From NCBI GenBank assembly GCA_014302835.1, contig CP060294.1, positions 1,116,001-1,180,000 on the forward strand: a stretch of 64,000 nucleotides of DNA, written 5' to 3'. Made by a program: the position numbers and the translations under genes. The first letter of the stretch is position 1. The number at the start of each line of letters is the position of its first letter. Source of the DNA: Pedobacter sp. PAMC26386. Its GTDB lineage: Bacteria; Bacteroidota; Bacteroidia; Sphingobacteriales; Sphingobacteriaceae. The notes under the pieces were generated by a model. That model ran no database searches. It saw only the letters and a list, made by a program, of their open reading frames with translations, and had not been told where the DNA came from. This document shows, piece after piece, positions 45,347 through 54,311 of the stretch.

Positions 45347-46495
45347 CTATTTTTTACTTTTTTTCTTTTTCCTGTTCAACCAGATCATAAAACCTGTTAC
45401 CGGCAGGGTTGCGGCAATTAAGCTGGCAATAAAAGCGATTATTTTGCCAGGTAAACCTAAGATTGCACCTACGTGAATATCATAGTTCATTCCTATTAGC
45501 TTTTCTCCAGCATTCTGTTCATCATAATTCCGTCTGTTAAGCAATTTGCCAGAATACTGATCAAACTGTAAAGCATCGGAGTGATAATAAGTTTCTTTGC
45601 CAATGATACCGTTAATAAAAATTACTCCATCAATACCAGCGGGAGGAGAGACACCGATCCTGTCCGAAGTTGCTAATAGTGCTTTAGCAGTATTGAAAGC
45701 CTTATCAATTGGATTCAGATCTGGTTTAGCCAGTTGGGATTTTTCATATTTTATTTGAGGTGGTGCTATAGAACGTGAAGCAATTACATAAACAGTAGTT
45801 TGAAACCATTTTAATGCAAATACCATTCCTGTTAAAGCAAGAACTAATGTAATCAGCATAGCGTAAAATCCAGGGACATTATGTAAATCATAATTCACCC
45901 TTTTAAAGCTGGCTTTCCATTTAATCTTAAAACTTTTATTGATGTTAGTTTTATTCCATTTTTTAGGCCACCACATGATCATTCCGGTAATGAGCATGAT
46001 CACAAACATCAGTGTGCTATATCCAACTATGGGCTGGCCATAAGTATCATTAAGTAATAAGCTCCAGTGGATGAATTTTACGATGTTAAAGAAGTTGTAT
46101 TTATAGTCAAACCGACCTGTGACGGTTCCTGTATAAGGATTAATGAAAACTGATTCGAAATAATCAAGTGTGCCGAAATAGGTTAGAGCTTTTGGATCCC
46201 CCTCTTTATAAGTCGTGAACTCCCAGGCATGTTCCTTTTCCTTGTAAGTAGTGGAGAAATTAACTGAACGATTTTTGCCTAATGTAAGCTCAGCTGTCTT
46301 TAAAAGCTGACTATAGGGAAGTGTGATTGCTGTTGCTGATGGTTTAACAAAGAGTATTTCCTGATGAGTGAGATCAGTTATTTCTTTCTGAAAAACAAAC
46401 AGACAGCCTGTAATACTAACAATTAATACGATTAATCCGGTTACTAATCCAAGCCATAGATGTATTTGACCTGTTATTTTGCGAAATCTGGTCAT
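45347..46495 (-). CDS. PepSY-associated membrane protein (iron-uptake/reductase type)
   Basis: 382 residues with N-terminal helix TGQIHLWLGLVTGLIVLIVSITG containing the conserved H-x-W, a PepSY-like periplasmic loop (about 50-150), paired helices with FIHWSLLL, and a C-terminal stretch NYDIHVGAILGLPGKIIAF before a final helix. This is the PepSY_TM family often found beside TonB siderophore receptors and believed to reduce or process ferric siderophores in the inner membrane. No receptor is adjacent here. Confidence 0.85.
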   Translation of the reverse strand: MTRFRKITGQIHLWLGLVTGLIVLIVSITGCLFVFQKEITDLTHQEILFVKPSATAITLPYSQLLKTAELTLGKNRSVNFSTTYKEKEHAWEFTTYKEGDPKALTYFGTLDYFESVFINPYTGTVTGRFDYKYNFFNIVKFIHWSLLLNDTYGQPIVGYSTLMFVIMLITGMIMWWPKKWNKTNINKSFKIKWKASFKRVNYDLHNVPGFYAMLITLVLALTGMVFALKWFQTTVYVIASRSIAPPQIKYEKSQLAKPDLNPIDKAFNTAKALLATSDRIGVSPPAGIDGVIFINGIIGKETYYHSDALQFDQYSGKLLNRRNYDEQNAGEKLIGMNYDIHVGAILGLPGKIIAFIASLIAATLPVTGFMIWLNRKKKKSKK

Positions 46496-46927
46496 CGGAA
46501 TATGTAAGCAAAGTATACCATTGCAAGCCTAAAAGTTATCATTGGTTGTTTTTTTGTGAAATATTCGTAGAATCGACATTTTTATATTGTTTATTATTTA
46601 GACTCATTAAAAACTGTGCAAAACAACATATTTTTGACCTTAACATCAAATTTTTTAACAACTCTTTTCATAGTCTGATATAAAAAGTGTTGTTTGAGCT
46701 GTTTTTAATCAATTCTTACGATATGATAAGATTTATGTTAAGAAGAACCTCTAGTTTTGCCATGACCAAAAAGCTGTTGGTTGAATGATTGGTTTTTTTT
46801 TGAAAAAATTAACTGGTTGAAAATTAATTGTATAATTTCATGCGAAAATCGATACTTTCTATCAGAGATAATTTAATCGGATATTATATATCACTGCATT
46901 TCAAAATGTATTAGATTTGCGTATAAT
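46496..46927. other. 432-base spacer without a gene
   Basis: AT-rich, with a candidate -7 element at 46912-46919 for the outer-membrane gene. I found no open frame or RNA family here. T-rich segments around 46540-46640 could be PepSY regulatory sequence. Confidence 0.4.
46912..46919 (+). promoter_or_regulatory. Candidate -7 element TAGATTTG
   Basis: TAGATTTG matches TAnnTTTG and ends 8 bases before ATG 46928; the transcript leader would be a few bases at most. No TTTG was seen at the -33 position. Confidence 0.4.
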
Positions 46928-47512
46928 ATGAAACGGATTATAACCTTAAACTTAGCACTCCTTTTGGCGTGTGGTTTTTCAATTGCTGCACAAGCACAAG
47001 AAAGTACAAAGCCCCTGGAAAAGGAGCCCCTATATAATTTTTCTCCGGCTTTTGATTTCCTGCGTTCAACGCATGGTAATTTTTTTAATGGTCCTTCATT
47101 GAAAGTGACAAGGAATTTTCTAGGTAATTTTAAACCTGGAATCGGAATCGGATATGCGACCACAAGCAGGCATCCTGACAATGGGTATATACTTTATAAA
47201 ATGAAAATGCTACCGGTGTATGCAAATCTGACCTATGAAATTCCAACGAAATCAAAGTTTGAGCCTTTTGCAGAGACTTCGATAGGTATTTCTTTTGTGA
47301 AGTATGACAGAGCAACTGATGCGGAGCCTCTTGTTACAACCCGTATCAATGAAACCGGATTGTATGTGTACGGTGGTTTCGGGGTAAGATACGCGGTTAC
47401 GAAACATATTGCACCTTATATTGCTACTGGTTTTAAAGGATACCACATGAGTACAAATGATCTTGACATTAATCCTCATGGTATAACCTTTCAGGTAGGT
47501 GTACGGTTTTGA
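46928..47512 (+). CDS. Outer-membrane beta-barrel protein
   Basis: 194 residues with signal peptide MKRIITLNLALLLACGFSIAAQAQ and amphipathic strands ending in the aromatic-terminal FQVGVRF typical of barrels inserted by BamA. Glycine-rich turns and YVYGGFGVRYAV resemble small OmpW/Omp-type porin-like proteins. The last four bases overlap the start of a pentapeptide-repeat gene (TTGA), so the two are co-expressed. Function unknown. Confidence 0.8.
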   Translation: MKRIITLNLALLLACGFSIAAQAQESTKPLEKEPLYNFSPAFDFLRSTHGNFFNGPSLKVTRNFLGNFKPGIGIGYATTSRHPDNGYILYKMKMLPVYANLTYEIPTKSKFEPFAETSIGISFVKYDRATDAEPLVTTRINETGLYVYGGFGVRYAVTKHIAPYIATGFKGYHMSTNDLDINPHGITFQVGVRF

Positions 47513-48093
47513 GCAATTCCGATGAACAGATAACACATTATAATAAACGCTTTGAAAATATAAATTACGAAGACAAACATCTTGTCAGCCGTTATTTCGA
47601 GAATTGTACTTTTTATAAATCAACCATAAAAGGTTGTTTATTTGAAGATTGTACATTTAATAATTGCGTTTTTGAAGACAGTGATATCTCATTAATCAAA
47701 TTTAAAGATACGTTTATCAGCAATCTATCTTTATTGAGTTGTAAGGCAATAGGTGTTTTGTGGTATGATACACTGAATCCTTTTTCTATCAGTGCAAAGA
47801 ATACAATTTTAAGCTATTCCAGCTTCTTTGGGAAAAACTTGAAGAAAACGAAACTGATTAGTTGTATTGCAAGGGAGGTGGATTTTACGGCATGTAATCT
47901 GAATGGAGCAGACTTTAACGGTACTGATTTTATGGGATCTACATTTTCAAATACCGATCTTAGGTTAGCTAATTTTACTGCTGCTGAGCATTATCAGATT
48001 GATCCAGCCGGCAACAAAATTAAAGGAGCTGTCTTTCAGTTACCAGCAGCTATTTCTTTTCTGGACAGTCTGGGGATAAAAATAGTTGACTAA
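47509..48093 (+). CDS. Pentapeptide-repeat protein with TTG start
   Basis: 194 residues. The only usable start is TTG at 47509, overlapping the preceding TGA stop; no ATG occurs in the first 140 codons, and AGGTAGG lies 10 bases upstream as a possible ribosome-binding site. The repeat pattern A/C(D/N)LXX appears in two blocks: ENCTFYKSTIKGCLFEDCTF at 27-65 and CNLNGADFNGTDFMGSTF at 125-160, forming a right-handed quadrilateral helix. Some such proteins protect DNA gyrase from quinolones (Qnr); nothing in this copy proves that. Confidence 0.85.
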   Translation: MSNSDEQITHYNKRFENINYEDKHLVSRYFENCTFYKSTIKGCLFEDCTFNNCVFEDSDISLIKFKDTFISNLSLLSCKAIGVLWYDTLNPFSISAKNTILSYSSFFGKNLKKTKLISCIAREVDFTACNLNGADFNGTDFMGSTFSNTDLRLANFTAAEHYQIDPAGNKIKGAVFQLPAAISFLDSLGIKIVD

Positions 48094-48102
48094 ATGAATT
48101 AT

Positions 48103-48134
48103 GAGGGGTCCGCTGTTTCAAAAGTGGATCCCTC
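48103..48134. terminator. Terminator between the pentapeptide and NmrA-like genes
   Basis: GAGGGGTCCGCT (48103-48114) pairs with AGTGGATCCCTC (48123-48134) with two G-T wobbles; AT-rich sequence follows on both sides. Confidence 0.7.
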
Positions 48135-48139
48135 TTAAT

Positions 48140-48793
48140 TTAATAGCCTGCGGTAAAACGTTGTTTCACATGTTTAGCATTTTCAAGTTCATCGATAATG
48201 GCAACCGCTAAATCTTCTACTGACAGTATGCTTCTACCATCGGTATCGAATACTGGTGTATCTAAGCTTGTTCTATAGACTCCTTTGCGCACTCCTGAAG
48301 TTTGAGGGCCCATTTCAAAAGCAGGACTAAAGAAGGTCCAGTCTAAATTCTTTTCTTCTTTAAGAATATTAAGGTAGTCTCTTGCTGCAGTAGCACCTGG
48401 TTTATAGGCAGTGGGAAAATCTGGTGTATCTACAGCTTGTACTCCTGGGGCAACTTCTAAACTTCCGGCACCACCAATTACCAGGTATCTTTTTACGTCT
48501 GATGCTTTAATGCCAGCCTGTATCGACTGTGAGCCTTTTAGAAATTCTGCATAAATGTCTGGATTAGTCCATCCAGAATTATAAGCACTGATTACAGCGT
48601 CTTTTCTATTTACAGCTTTTGTTACCTGGTCTGCATCAAGTACATCGGCTTTTTCAATGGTCAGATGATCATGGTGTATAGTGATTTTTTCTGGATGTCT
48701 CACAATTGCTGTTACCTTGTGACCCCTGTTTAATGCTTCTTTTAAAATTGCTGAGCCTACAAATCCTGAAGCTCCAACTAATGCTATGTTCAT
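48140..48793 (-). CDS. NAD(P)-binding Rossmann protein of the NmrA/YwnB type
   Basis: 217 residues with GASGFVGSAILKEALNRGH at the N-terminus and IVRHPEK following, then AVISAYN and LVIGGAGSLEV. These atypical short-chain dehydrogenase-like proteins lack an obvious Tyr-Lys active site. The Rrf2 gene starts 44 bases upstream on the same strand, matching the B. subtilis ywnA-ywnB arrangement, where the pair responds to oxidative or thiol stress. Confidence 0.85.
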   Translation of the reverse strand: MNIALVGASGFVGSAILKEALNRGHKVTAIVRHPEKITIHHDHLTIEKADVLDADQVTKAVNRKDAVISAYNSGWTNPDIYAEFLKGSQSIQAGIKASDVKRYLVIGGAGSLEVAPGVQAVDTPDFPTAYKPGATAARDYLNILKEEKNLDWTFFSPAFEMGPQTSGVRKGVYRTSLDTPVFDTDGRSILSVEDLAVAIIDELENAKHVKQRFTAGY

Positions 48794-48836
48794 ATGGTTC
48801 TTAATTTATTATCCTTTTTTTATTCTATAATTCAGA

Positions 48837-49241
48837 TTAGAATTTTCCGCTGAATTCTTCCAATGTTTTTTTTTCTAATTTACTAAGGAGAGAAAGCTCT
48901 GCCTCTGTATACAATTCCTCAAGATGCTGATTGATTTGCCTACCTACCAAACATGCTGGGTTTGGTGTATTAGAACGTCCTAAAAGTGGAGTCTGGCGAA
49001 CTGCTTTATAGATCTCTGATAATAGGACCTCTGCTGATGGGCGAGCAAGTGTGCAGCCGCCGCCATTACCTTCTTTACTCGAAATAAATCCAAGTTTGCG
49101 CAGGTTACTAATCTCTTTACGAACAAGAGCAGGATTCAGGTTAATACTGCCGGCAATCATTTCTGAAGGTAATCTTTCTTCTTTACTTAAATCAAGTAAG
49201 GTCATTATATGCAATGCGGTAGCGAACTTTGCGTTATTCAT
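48837..49241 (-). CDS. Rrf2-family (YwnA-like) transcriptional regulator
   Basis: 134 residues with winged HTH (EMIAGSINLNPALVRKEISNLRKLGF) and wing GNGGGCTLARPSAEVLL. The C-terminal part has a single Cys (NPACLVG) and one Cys in the wing, not the three-Cys cluster-binding motif of IscR/NsrR, so it resembles YwnA/CymR-type members that do not bind an iron-sulfur cluster. It precedes the NmrA-like gene and has an inverted repeat at its start codon. Confidence 0.88.
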   Translation of the reverse strand: MNNAKFATALHIMTLLDLSKEERLPSEMIAGSINLNPALVRKEISNLRKLGFISSKEGNGGGCTLARPSAEVLLSEIYKAVRQTPLLGRSNTPNPACLVGRQINQHLEELYTEAELSLLSKLEKKTLEEFSGKF

Positions 49242-49262
49242 CTGTAATGATAATTGTTACAG
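49242..49262. promoter_or_regulatory. Candidate Rrf2 operator
   Basis: CTGTAA (49242-49247) and TTACAG (49257-49262) are perfect inverted arms around 9 bases, directly adjoining the ATG at 49241. The full 21 bases are near-palindromic. Confidence 0.55.
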
Positions 49263-49264
49263 TA

Positions 49265-49272
49265 CAAATATA
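49265..49272 (-). promoter_or_regulatory. Candidate -7 element TATATTTG of the Rrf2 gene
   Basis: The minus-strand TATATTTG is 2 bases upstream of the inverted repeat and 23 bases from the ATG, so repressor binding would cover the transcription start. Confidence 0.45.
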
Positions 49273-49333
49273 TGCAAAAGAATTAATAGAGATATTTCCT
49301 ATGTCTTGTTTGTGTAAAAATGAAATTATGGGA

Positions 49334-50254
49334 CTACCTTGAAAGTCTTTTCTCAAGAATCATTGTATTGCCAATTTTACGTTTTCTGGAATTATTAAGG
49401 ATGACATTATAATCGCCCAAAAAACCAGTTCCAACTATATTTTGTGGAAAGGCTGAGCTAAGTTGTACCTTTTGCTGAGTTAGCTCAACTCCATTAAACA
49501 GGAGTGAGGGAACCTTTACTTCATAAATGGTATCTGCTAATTTCCTCGCATGAATATCAGATATAATTCTTTTAATTGGTCTGAGATTATATGTCGCGAT
49601 TAACTGACGACCCAGATCAGATCTTGAATTGATCTGAAAACATGCTCCGGAACCGAAGTCTAGCGCAAAGTTTGTTTTGATACCTGCAATTTCAACTCTT
49701 ACTTTAGGGTAAGAGTCATTTTTATAACTGATTGTTGTAAATGCCTGTGTAGGAGTAAAAGGGAGTTTGGAAATAAAGATTTCATTCTTATCATTGTTAA
49801 TCTTCCAGTTGTATCGGTAAACCATCTCTGTTCCTGTAGAACCTGTGATTATTGAATCAGGGAAAGCATAATTTACAATAGCTTCTTCACTTCTGAATTT
49901 GAGATTTCCTACAGTGATTTTTGGAGAGTAGAAAAGTAATCTGTCATGTGACTTGCCATTAGGAGCTGTTTGAGTTAGTATGTTCCAGCTTGGATAAAGT
50001 GCCTGGGTAATTTGAAAATATGGAGTTAGTCTTAATGGTTTGGAGTAAGTTCCGAATAACAGAGATAGGCTATCCTTATCTATCTTTACGGGAATAAAGA
50101 TCCTGTTGTACTTATCCTTTTGAAAGGTTATCTTAGTGATTACTGGTGATTGTGCATTTGAATTTTGCGGAAAAATACAACAAACAGAAGTAATACAGCC
50201 TACTGTAAAAATGAACCTTAAAGCTTTTGCTGAGAATAATTTTATGGTACTCAT
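49334..50254 (-). CDS. Exported retropepsin-like aspartate-protease-fold protein
   Basis: 306 residues with signal peptide STIKLFSAKALRFIFTVGCI, cleaved near NSNAQ. The segment NFALDFGSGACFQINSRS has a DFGSG motif in the position of the D-T/S-G of retropepsin-like domains, and VGTGFLGDYNVIL resembles the second conserved part (psi-loop ILG). Only one aspartate is clear, which agrees with the single-domain, dimeric type but could also be an inactive member. It diverges from the second AsmA-like gene. Confidence 0.6.
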   Translation of the reverse strand: MSTIKLFSAKALRFIFTVGCITSVCCIFPQNSNAQSPVITKITFQKDKYNRIFIPVKIDKDSLSLLFGTYSKPLRLTPYFQITQALYPSWNILTQTAPNGKSHDRLLFYSPKITVGNLKFRSEEAIVNYAFPDSIITGSTGTEMVYRYNWKINNDKNEIFISKLPFTPTQAFTTISYKNDSYPKVRVEIAGIKTNFALDFGSGACFQINSRSDLGRQLIATYNLRPIKRIISDIHARKLADTIYEVKVPSLLFNGVELTQQKVQLSSAFPQNIVGTGFLGDYNVILNNSRKRKIGNTMILEKRLSR

Positions 50255-50355
50255 CGTCGTATGGATTTATTTATATAAAAATAATCAATTTAATAGAACA
50301 AAACTACCTTTAAACAATTTCTATACTTTAAACGTTTACTACGAAATTATCTTCT

Positions 50356-52791
50356 ATGCCCCTTTGGTTAAAACGCTCGATCCAGGTTCTTGCTTCCTTA
50401 ATAATATTGGTTTCTTTGATCTTTATCGGTCTTGCTATCTACGTAAATACGCATAAAAAGGAATTACAGGCTTCCATTACTAAAGAACTCAATAAGAATC
50501 TGAATGGCAGTTTAACAGTCGGCAATATAGAACCAACTTTTTTTAAGGGTTTCCCCAGTGTATCTGTATCGTTAAAAAAGGTGGAAATAAAAGATAGTTT
50601 ATGGAATGTACATCATCATTCATTGCTAACTGCGAGTGATTTTGATATTGCAGTAAATACAATGGCTCTGTTAAAAGGAACTATTGAAATCCGAAAGGTT
50701 ACAATTAACGATGCCTCCATATATTTATTTACGGATAGTAATGGGTATAGCAATACTTCTGTTTTTAAAAAGAAGCCGAAAAAGAAGCCCGTTAAGGATG
50801 AAAACTCTGCCCCGGCTCAAATCAGACATTTTGAGCTGAATGATGTGCGTTTTATTCTGGACAATAGGAAAGGGAATAAATTATTTTTGTTTGCCATCCA
50901 GGACTTTCACGGTAAGGTGGATTACCAGTCATCAGGCTGGAATGCTGCTATTAAATTAAAGACTTTGGTCCGTAGTCTTGCCTTCAATACAAAAAGGGGG
51001 AGTTTCATTAAAGATAAACTTCTCGAAGGAAACATGGACATTGCTTATAATGAGCAAGCTGGTGTGATTGAGGTTAAACCAAATGTGTTAAATATAGGGG
51101 TAGATCCTTTTGTTATCGGGGCAAAATTCAAGATATCCAAAGACCCGGTTGATTTTTCTATCAGCGTAGAAGCTCCCAGTATTCTCTGGAAAAGTGCATC
51201 AGCCTTGCTAGCTCCTAATATTACGTCAAAGCTGAATATGTTTAATCTGGATAAGCCAATTTATGCGAAAGCAATTATAGAGGGTAATATGGGAGCCGGT
51301 GGCGATCCTTCTATTTTTGTTAAGGCAACGGTGAAGGATAATATACTGACTGGCTTTGGCGGTGTGATAAACAATTGCAATTTTGCAGGTGTTTATACTA
51401 ATAATTTTATCAATGGGAAGGGCTTTACGGACGCTAATTCTGCAATTAAACTTTACCAGTTTTCTGGTAGTTATAAAGAACTCCCTTTTACTGTTGATAC
51501 TGTATTTATCCATAACCTTGATAAACCCGTTGCTACAGGTACTTTTACCTCTAAATTTGAAGTCGTGAAACTAAGTAATATTATAGGTAGTGATATTTTA
51601 AATTTCACAAAAGGAACTGCTGATCTAAAACTGCATTACAGTGCTGATATTGTAAATTTTAGGTTTAATAAACCAATCTTAACAGGATTTATAAGCGTTA
51701 AAAATGCAGATGTGAGTTACGTTCCGAGAGGGCTTAACTTTAAGAATACATCGATTGCTCTTGACTTTAAGGGACCTGATTTATTGATAAAGGATATCAG
51801 GTTACAGAGTGGTAAAAGTGTTGTTTTTATGGATGGTAGTGTTAAAAATTTTCTTAATCTATATTACAATGCTCCAGAAAAAATTCTGCTCAATTGGAGA
51901 GTTCGCAGTTCTGATGTTTATTTAGGTGAGTTTCTGGCTTTTCTAGGCGATAGGAAAAATAATACTACCGTTAAATCAAAGGACAAAAATAATAGCTTTG
52001 CTACTCAGCTGAACACCATGTTGGAGAAGGGGAATGCTGAAATTAATTTACGTGTAGATCGAGTACATTATAGCAAATTTACGGGTACAAATGCAACTGC
52101 TGATGTTTTTCTATCTCAAAGTGGCCTGAGTTTGAAAAATGTAAGTTTAAAACACGGTGGTGGGTCAATTAAGTTAAATGGCAGTTTAAAACAAAATGGC
52201 CGTTTGAATAATTTTGCACTTCAATCGAATGTCTCCAATGTAAATATCAGGGATTTCTTTTATTCATTTGATAACTTTGGATTGGAAAGTCCATCCTATA
52301 AAAATCTAAAAGGTAATTTTTTCGCTAAAACAGATATCACCGGAAGTGTGAATAGTCAGGGTAAATTGATTCCAGGATCAATGAATGGAAATGTTAATTT
52401 TGATATAAAGAAAGGCGCTCTGGTTAGTTTTGATGCAGTTAAAAACATAGGGAAGTTTGCATTTCCATTCAGGGACCTGGATAATATAACTTTTGATAAC
52501 CTTAATGGTAAATTTGATATCAAAGGAAGATTGGTCACTATCCGACCAATGATGATTAATTCCAGCGTATTGAATATGAACTTAGCTGGTGTATATGCTA
52601 CGACAGGAAAAGGAACAAATATACTGCTTGATGTACCGCTTAGAAACCCAAAAAAGGATGAAGATATTACGGATAAACAGGAGATTAAGGAAAGAAGAAT
52701 GAAAGGGATTGTTATACACATCCTCGCCACAGATGGAGAGGATGGTAAGATTAAGTTTAAGCTTGTTGGTAAAAAGGATAAAGATCGTTAA
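50356..52791 (+). CDS. AsmA-like envelope protein
   Basis: 811 residues. N-terminal membrane anchor (IQVLASLIILVSLIFIGLAI) then the AsmA-like entry SLTVGNIEPTFFKGFPSVSV and long repetitive strands with sugar/lipid-chute style alternation. C-terminal NPKKDEDITDKQEIKERRMK is charged. It is related to but shorter than the protein at 15166-18237. The role is inferred to be lipid or outer-membrane homeostasis. The 3' end overlaps the convergent 77-residue gene by 4 bases. Confidence 0.85.
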   Translation: MPLWLKRSIQVLASLIILVSLIFIGLAIYVNTHKKELQASITKELNKNLNGSLTVGNIEPTFFKGFPSVSVSLKKVEIKDSLWNVHHHSLLTASDFDIAVNTMALLKGTIEIRKVTINDASIYLFTDSNGYSNTSVFKKKPKKKPVKDENSAPAQIRHFELNDVRFILDNRKGNKLFLFAIQDFHGKVDYQSSGWNAAIKLKTLVRSLAFNTKRGSFIKDKLLEGNMDIAYNEQAGVIEVKPNVLNIGVDPFVIGAKFKISKDPVDFSISVEAPSILWKSASALLAPNITSKLNMFNLDKPIYAKAIIEGNMGAGGDPSIFVKATVKDNILTGFGGVINNCNFAGVYTNNFINGKGFTDANSAIKLYQFSGSYKELPFTVDTVFIHNLDKPVATGTFTSKFEVVKLSNIIGSDILNFTKGTADLKLHYSADIVNFRFNKPILTGFISVKNADVSYVPRGLNFKNTSIALDFKGPDLLIKDIRLQSGKSVVFMDGSVKNFLNLYYNAPEKILLNWRVRSSDVYLGEFLAFLGDRKNNTTVKSKDKNNSFATQLNTMLEKGNAEINLRVDRVHYSKFTGTNATADVFLSQSGLSLKNVSLKHGGGSIKLNGSLKQNGRLNNFALQSNVSNVNIRDFFYSFDNFGLESPSYKNLKGNFFAKTDITGSVNSQGKLIPGSMNGNVNFDIKKGALVSFDAVKNIGKFAFPFRDLDNITFDNLNGKFDIKGRLVTIRPMMINSSVLNMNLAGVYATTGKGTNILLDVPLRNPKKDEDITDKQEIKERRMKGIVIHILATDGEDGKIKFKLVGKKDKDR

Positions 52792-53021
52792 GGCTGTAGG
52801 CTTTCAAATTTATCTCCTATAAGGAAGATAAAATCTTCGTCTACAGTTACCTCATCGTTGGTAACCCACATATCATCTTCGGAAAGAAATATTTCAAAGT
52901 TATCATGGGCTGGTATATCAACCATTAAAATTGAATCTTCGCCATTTTCAACTTCAGTAATAATAACCGGAATTGTTTCACCTTCAAATTCTACTGAAAA
53001 CTCTGTTTTTAAATCTGCCAT
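52788..53021 (-). CDS. Small acidic hypothetical protein
   Basis: 77 residues, very acidic (about 25% Asp+Glu), with strand-like segments EFSVEFEGETIPVIITEVEN and DFIFLIGDKFESLQP. I do not recognise the family. It is 12 bases upstream of thiD's stop in the minus direction, meaning it follows thiD and probably shares its transcript. No signal peptide. Confidence 0.6.
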   Translation of the reverse strand: MADLKTEFSVEFEGETIPVIITEVENGEDSILMVDIPAHDNFEIFLSEDDMWVTNDEVTVDEDFIFLIGDKFESLQP

Positions 53022-53033
53022 GGTTCAAATATA

Positions 53034-53885
53034 TTAATTTTTTAGATCAGGATTGTGTTTGATTAACGGAATAGGGGCGTGGAAGTGATTTAATGGGCCT
53101 TTTCCTTTTCCTATGTTTATATTAATCCCTTGGTATATAGCTTGATGAACATAAGATTCTGAATTTTGTATGGCATCAGGTAATTCGAAACCTCTGGCTA
53201 TAAACGTGGCAATTGCGGATGATAAAGTACAACCTGTACCATGTGTGTTTTGACTATCAATATTATCATTCTCATAAATGAATTCTCTACCGGTTTTATC
53301 CAGATAAACATCATAAAGTTTATTGCCAGTTAGATGTCCTCCCTTGATTAATACAGCATTACAGCCAAAGCAGAGGATTTTAAGCGCGGCTGTTTTCATC
53401 TGTTCAACTGTGGAAATTTCCATTCCAGTTAAAACGGATGCCTCATCCAGATTTGGTGTAACAAGATGAGTAATTGGAAATAGTAATGTTTTCATTAGCC
53501 CAATTGTGTTTTCGTCAATTAATCTGTGACCGCTGCTAGCAATCATCACTGGATCCAGGATTACCGGGATTTTGGGATAAGGGCTTATGGTTTCAAATAT
53601 GGCTTGAAGTAATTCCGCTTTAGCAATCATGCCAATTTTGATCACATTAGGTCTGATATCTTCCAGGACAGCTTTGATTTGATCAATAACGGTTGCTGCT
53701 GGCAGATAGTGCAAACTAGTTACGCCTAAAGTGTTTTGGGCAGTTACAACCGTAATAGCAGAAGTTCCGTAACAGCCTAAAGCTGAGATTGTTTTTAGGT
53801 CGGCCTGTATACCTGCACCTCCGCCGCTGTCAGAACCAGCAATGGTCAATACGGAAGGGTAAATGTATTTATGTGCGGTATTCAT
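53034..53885 (-). CDS. thiD: Hydroxymethylpyrimidine/phosphomethylpyrimidine kinase
   Basis: 283 residues of the ribokinase-like fold: IAGSDSGGGAGIQADLKT, PNVIKIGMIAK, PVMIASSGHRLI, LVTPNLDEA and NTHGTGCTLSSAIATFIARG (anion hole and catalytic Asp position). It phosphorylates HMP twice in thiamine synthesis. I looked upstream for a TPP riboswitch and found no CTGAGA-type core. Isolated from other thi genes in this window. Confidence 0.95.
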   Translation of the reverse strand: MNTAHKYIYPSVLTIAGSDSGGGAGIQADLKTISALGCYGTSAITVVTAQNTLGVTSLHYLPAATVIDQIKAVLEDIRPNVIKIGMIAKAELLQAIFETISPYPKIPVILDPVMIASSGHRLIDENTIGLMKTLLFPITHLVTPNLDEASVLTGMEISTVEQMKTAALKILCFGCNAVLIKGGHLTGNKLYDVYLDKTGREFIYENDNIDSQNTHGTGCTLSSAIATFIARGFELPDAIQNSESYVHQAIYQGININIGKGKGPLNHFHAPIPLIKHNPDLKN

Positions 53886-54311
53886 ATTTGTTTGTGATTT
53901 TTTGCTGGGAATTGGACTACATTATAGATTACTGGCTCCGCGCCATAATTTTAGAAATGTATAATTTCAAGTAAAACTATCATTATATATAGTAATATCA
54001 ATAAAAAATCAAATAGAGCTTATGCCTGTTTTTTAACTTTTTTTATTGAATCCTTAATTTTTTGGCTGAATAATTTTGGCTCAAAAGCAGTTTAACAATG
54101 ATATACGCTTGATTTTCCATTTGGGGTAAGCGTCTTGAATAATCTCTCTAAAGGCTGAGTTGGATTTTGGTCGTTTTTTTGTTAGCGAATATAAATATAA
54201 GACTAGTTATTTGTAAGAATTTGGATTCTGACTGTATATTAATGATTATAAAACAATTAGATTTTGGACTAACAATTGATGTGATTGGTATTAATATCAT
54301 CCAGCTAAGCA
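53886..54311. other. 426-base spacer between thiD and kaiB, no gene seen
   Basis: AT-rich with no substantial frame and no recognisable kaiC remnant. A T-rich stretch and near-consensus TAGATTTTG (54258-54266, one base longer than TAnnTTTG) may belong to the kaiB promoter. Confidence 0.4.

Noticed and set aside
47509..48093. Qnr quinolone-resistance call for the pentapeptide protein
   Set aside because: Repeats fit the general family, but nothing here is diagnostic of Qnr or MfpA.
53886..54311. TPP riboswitch for thiD
   Set aside because: No CTGAGA-type core or conserved helices could be found upstream of thiD.
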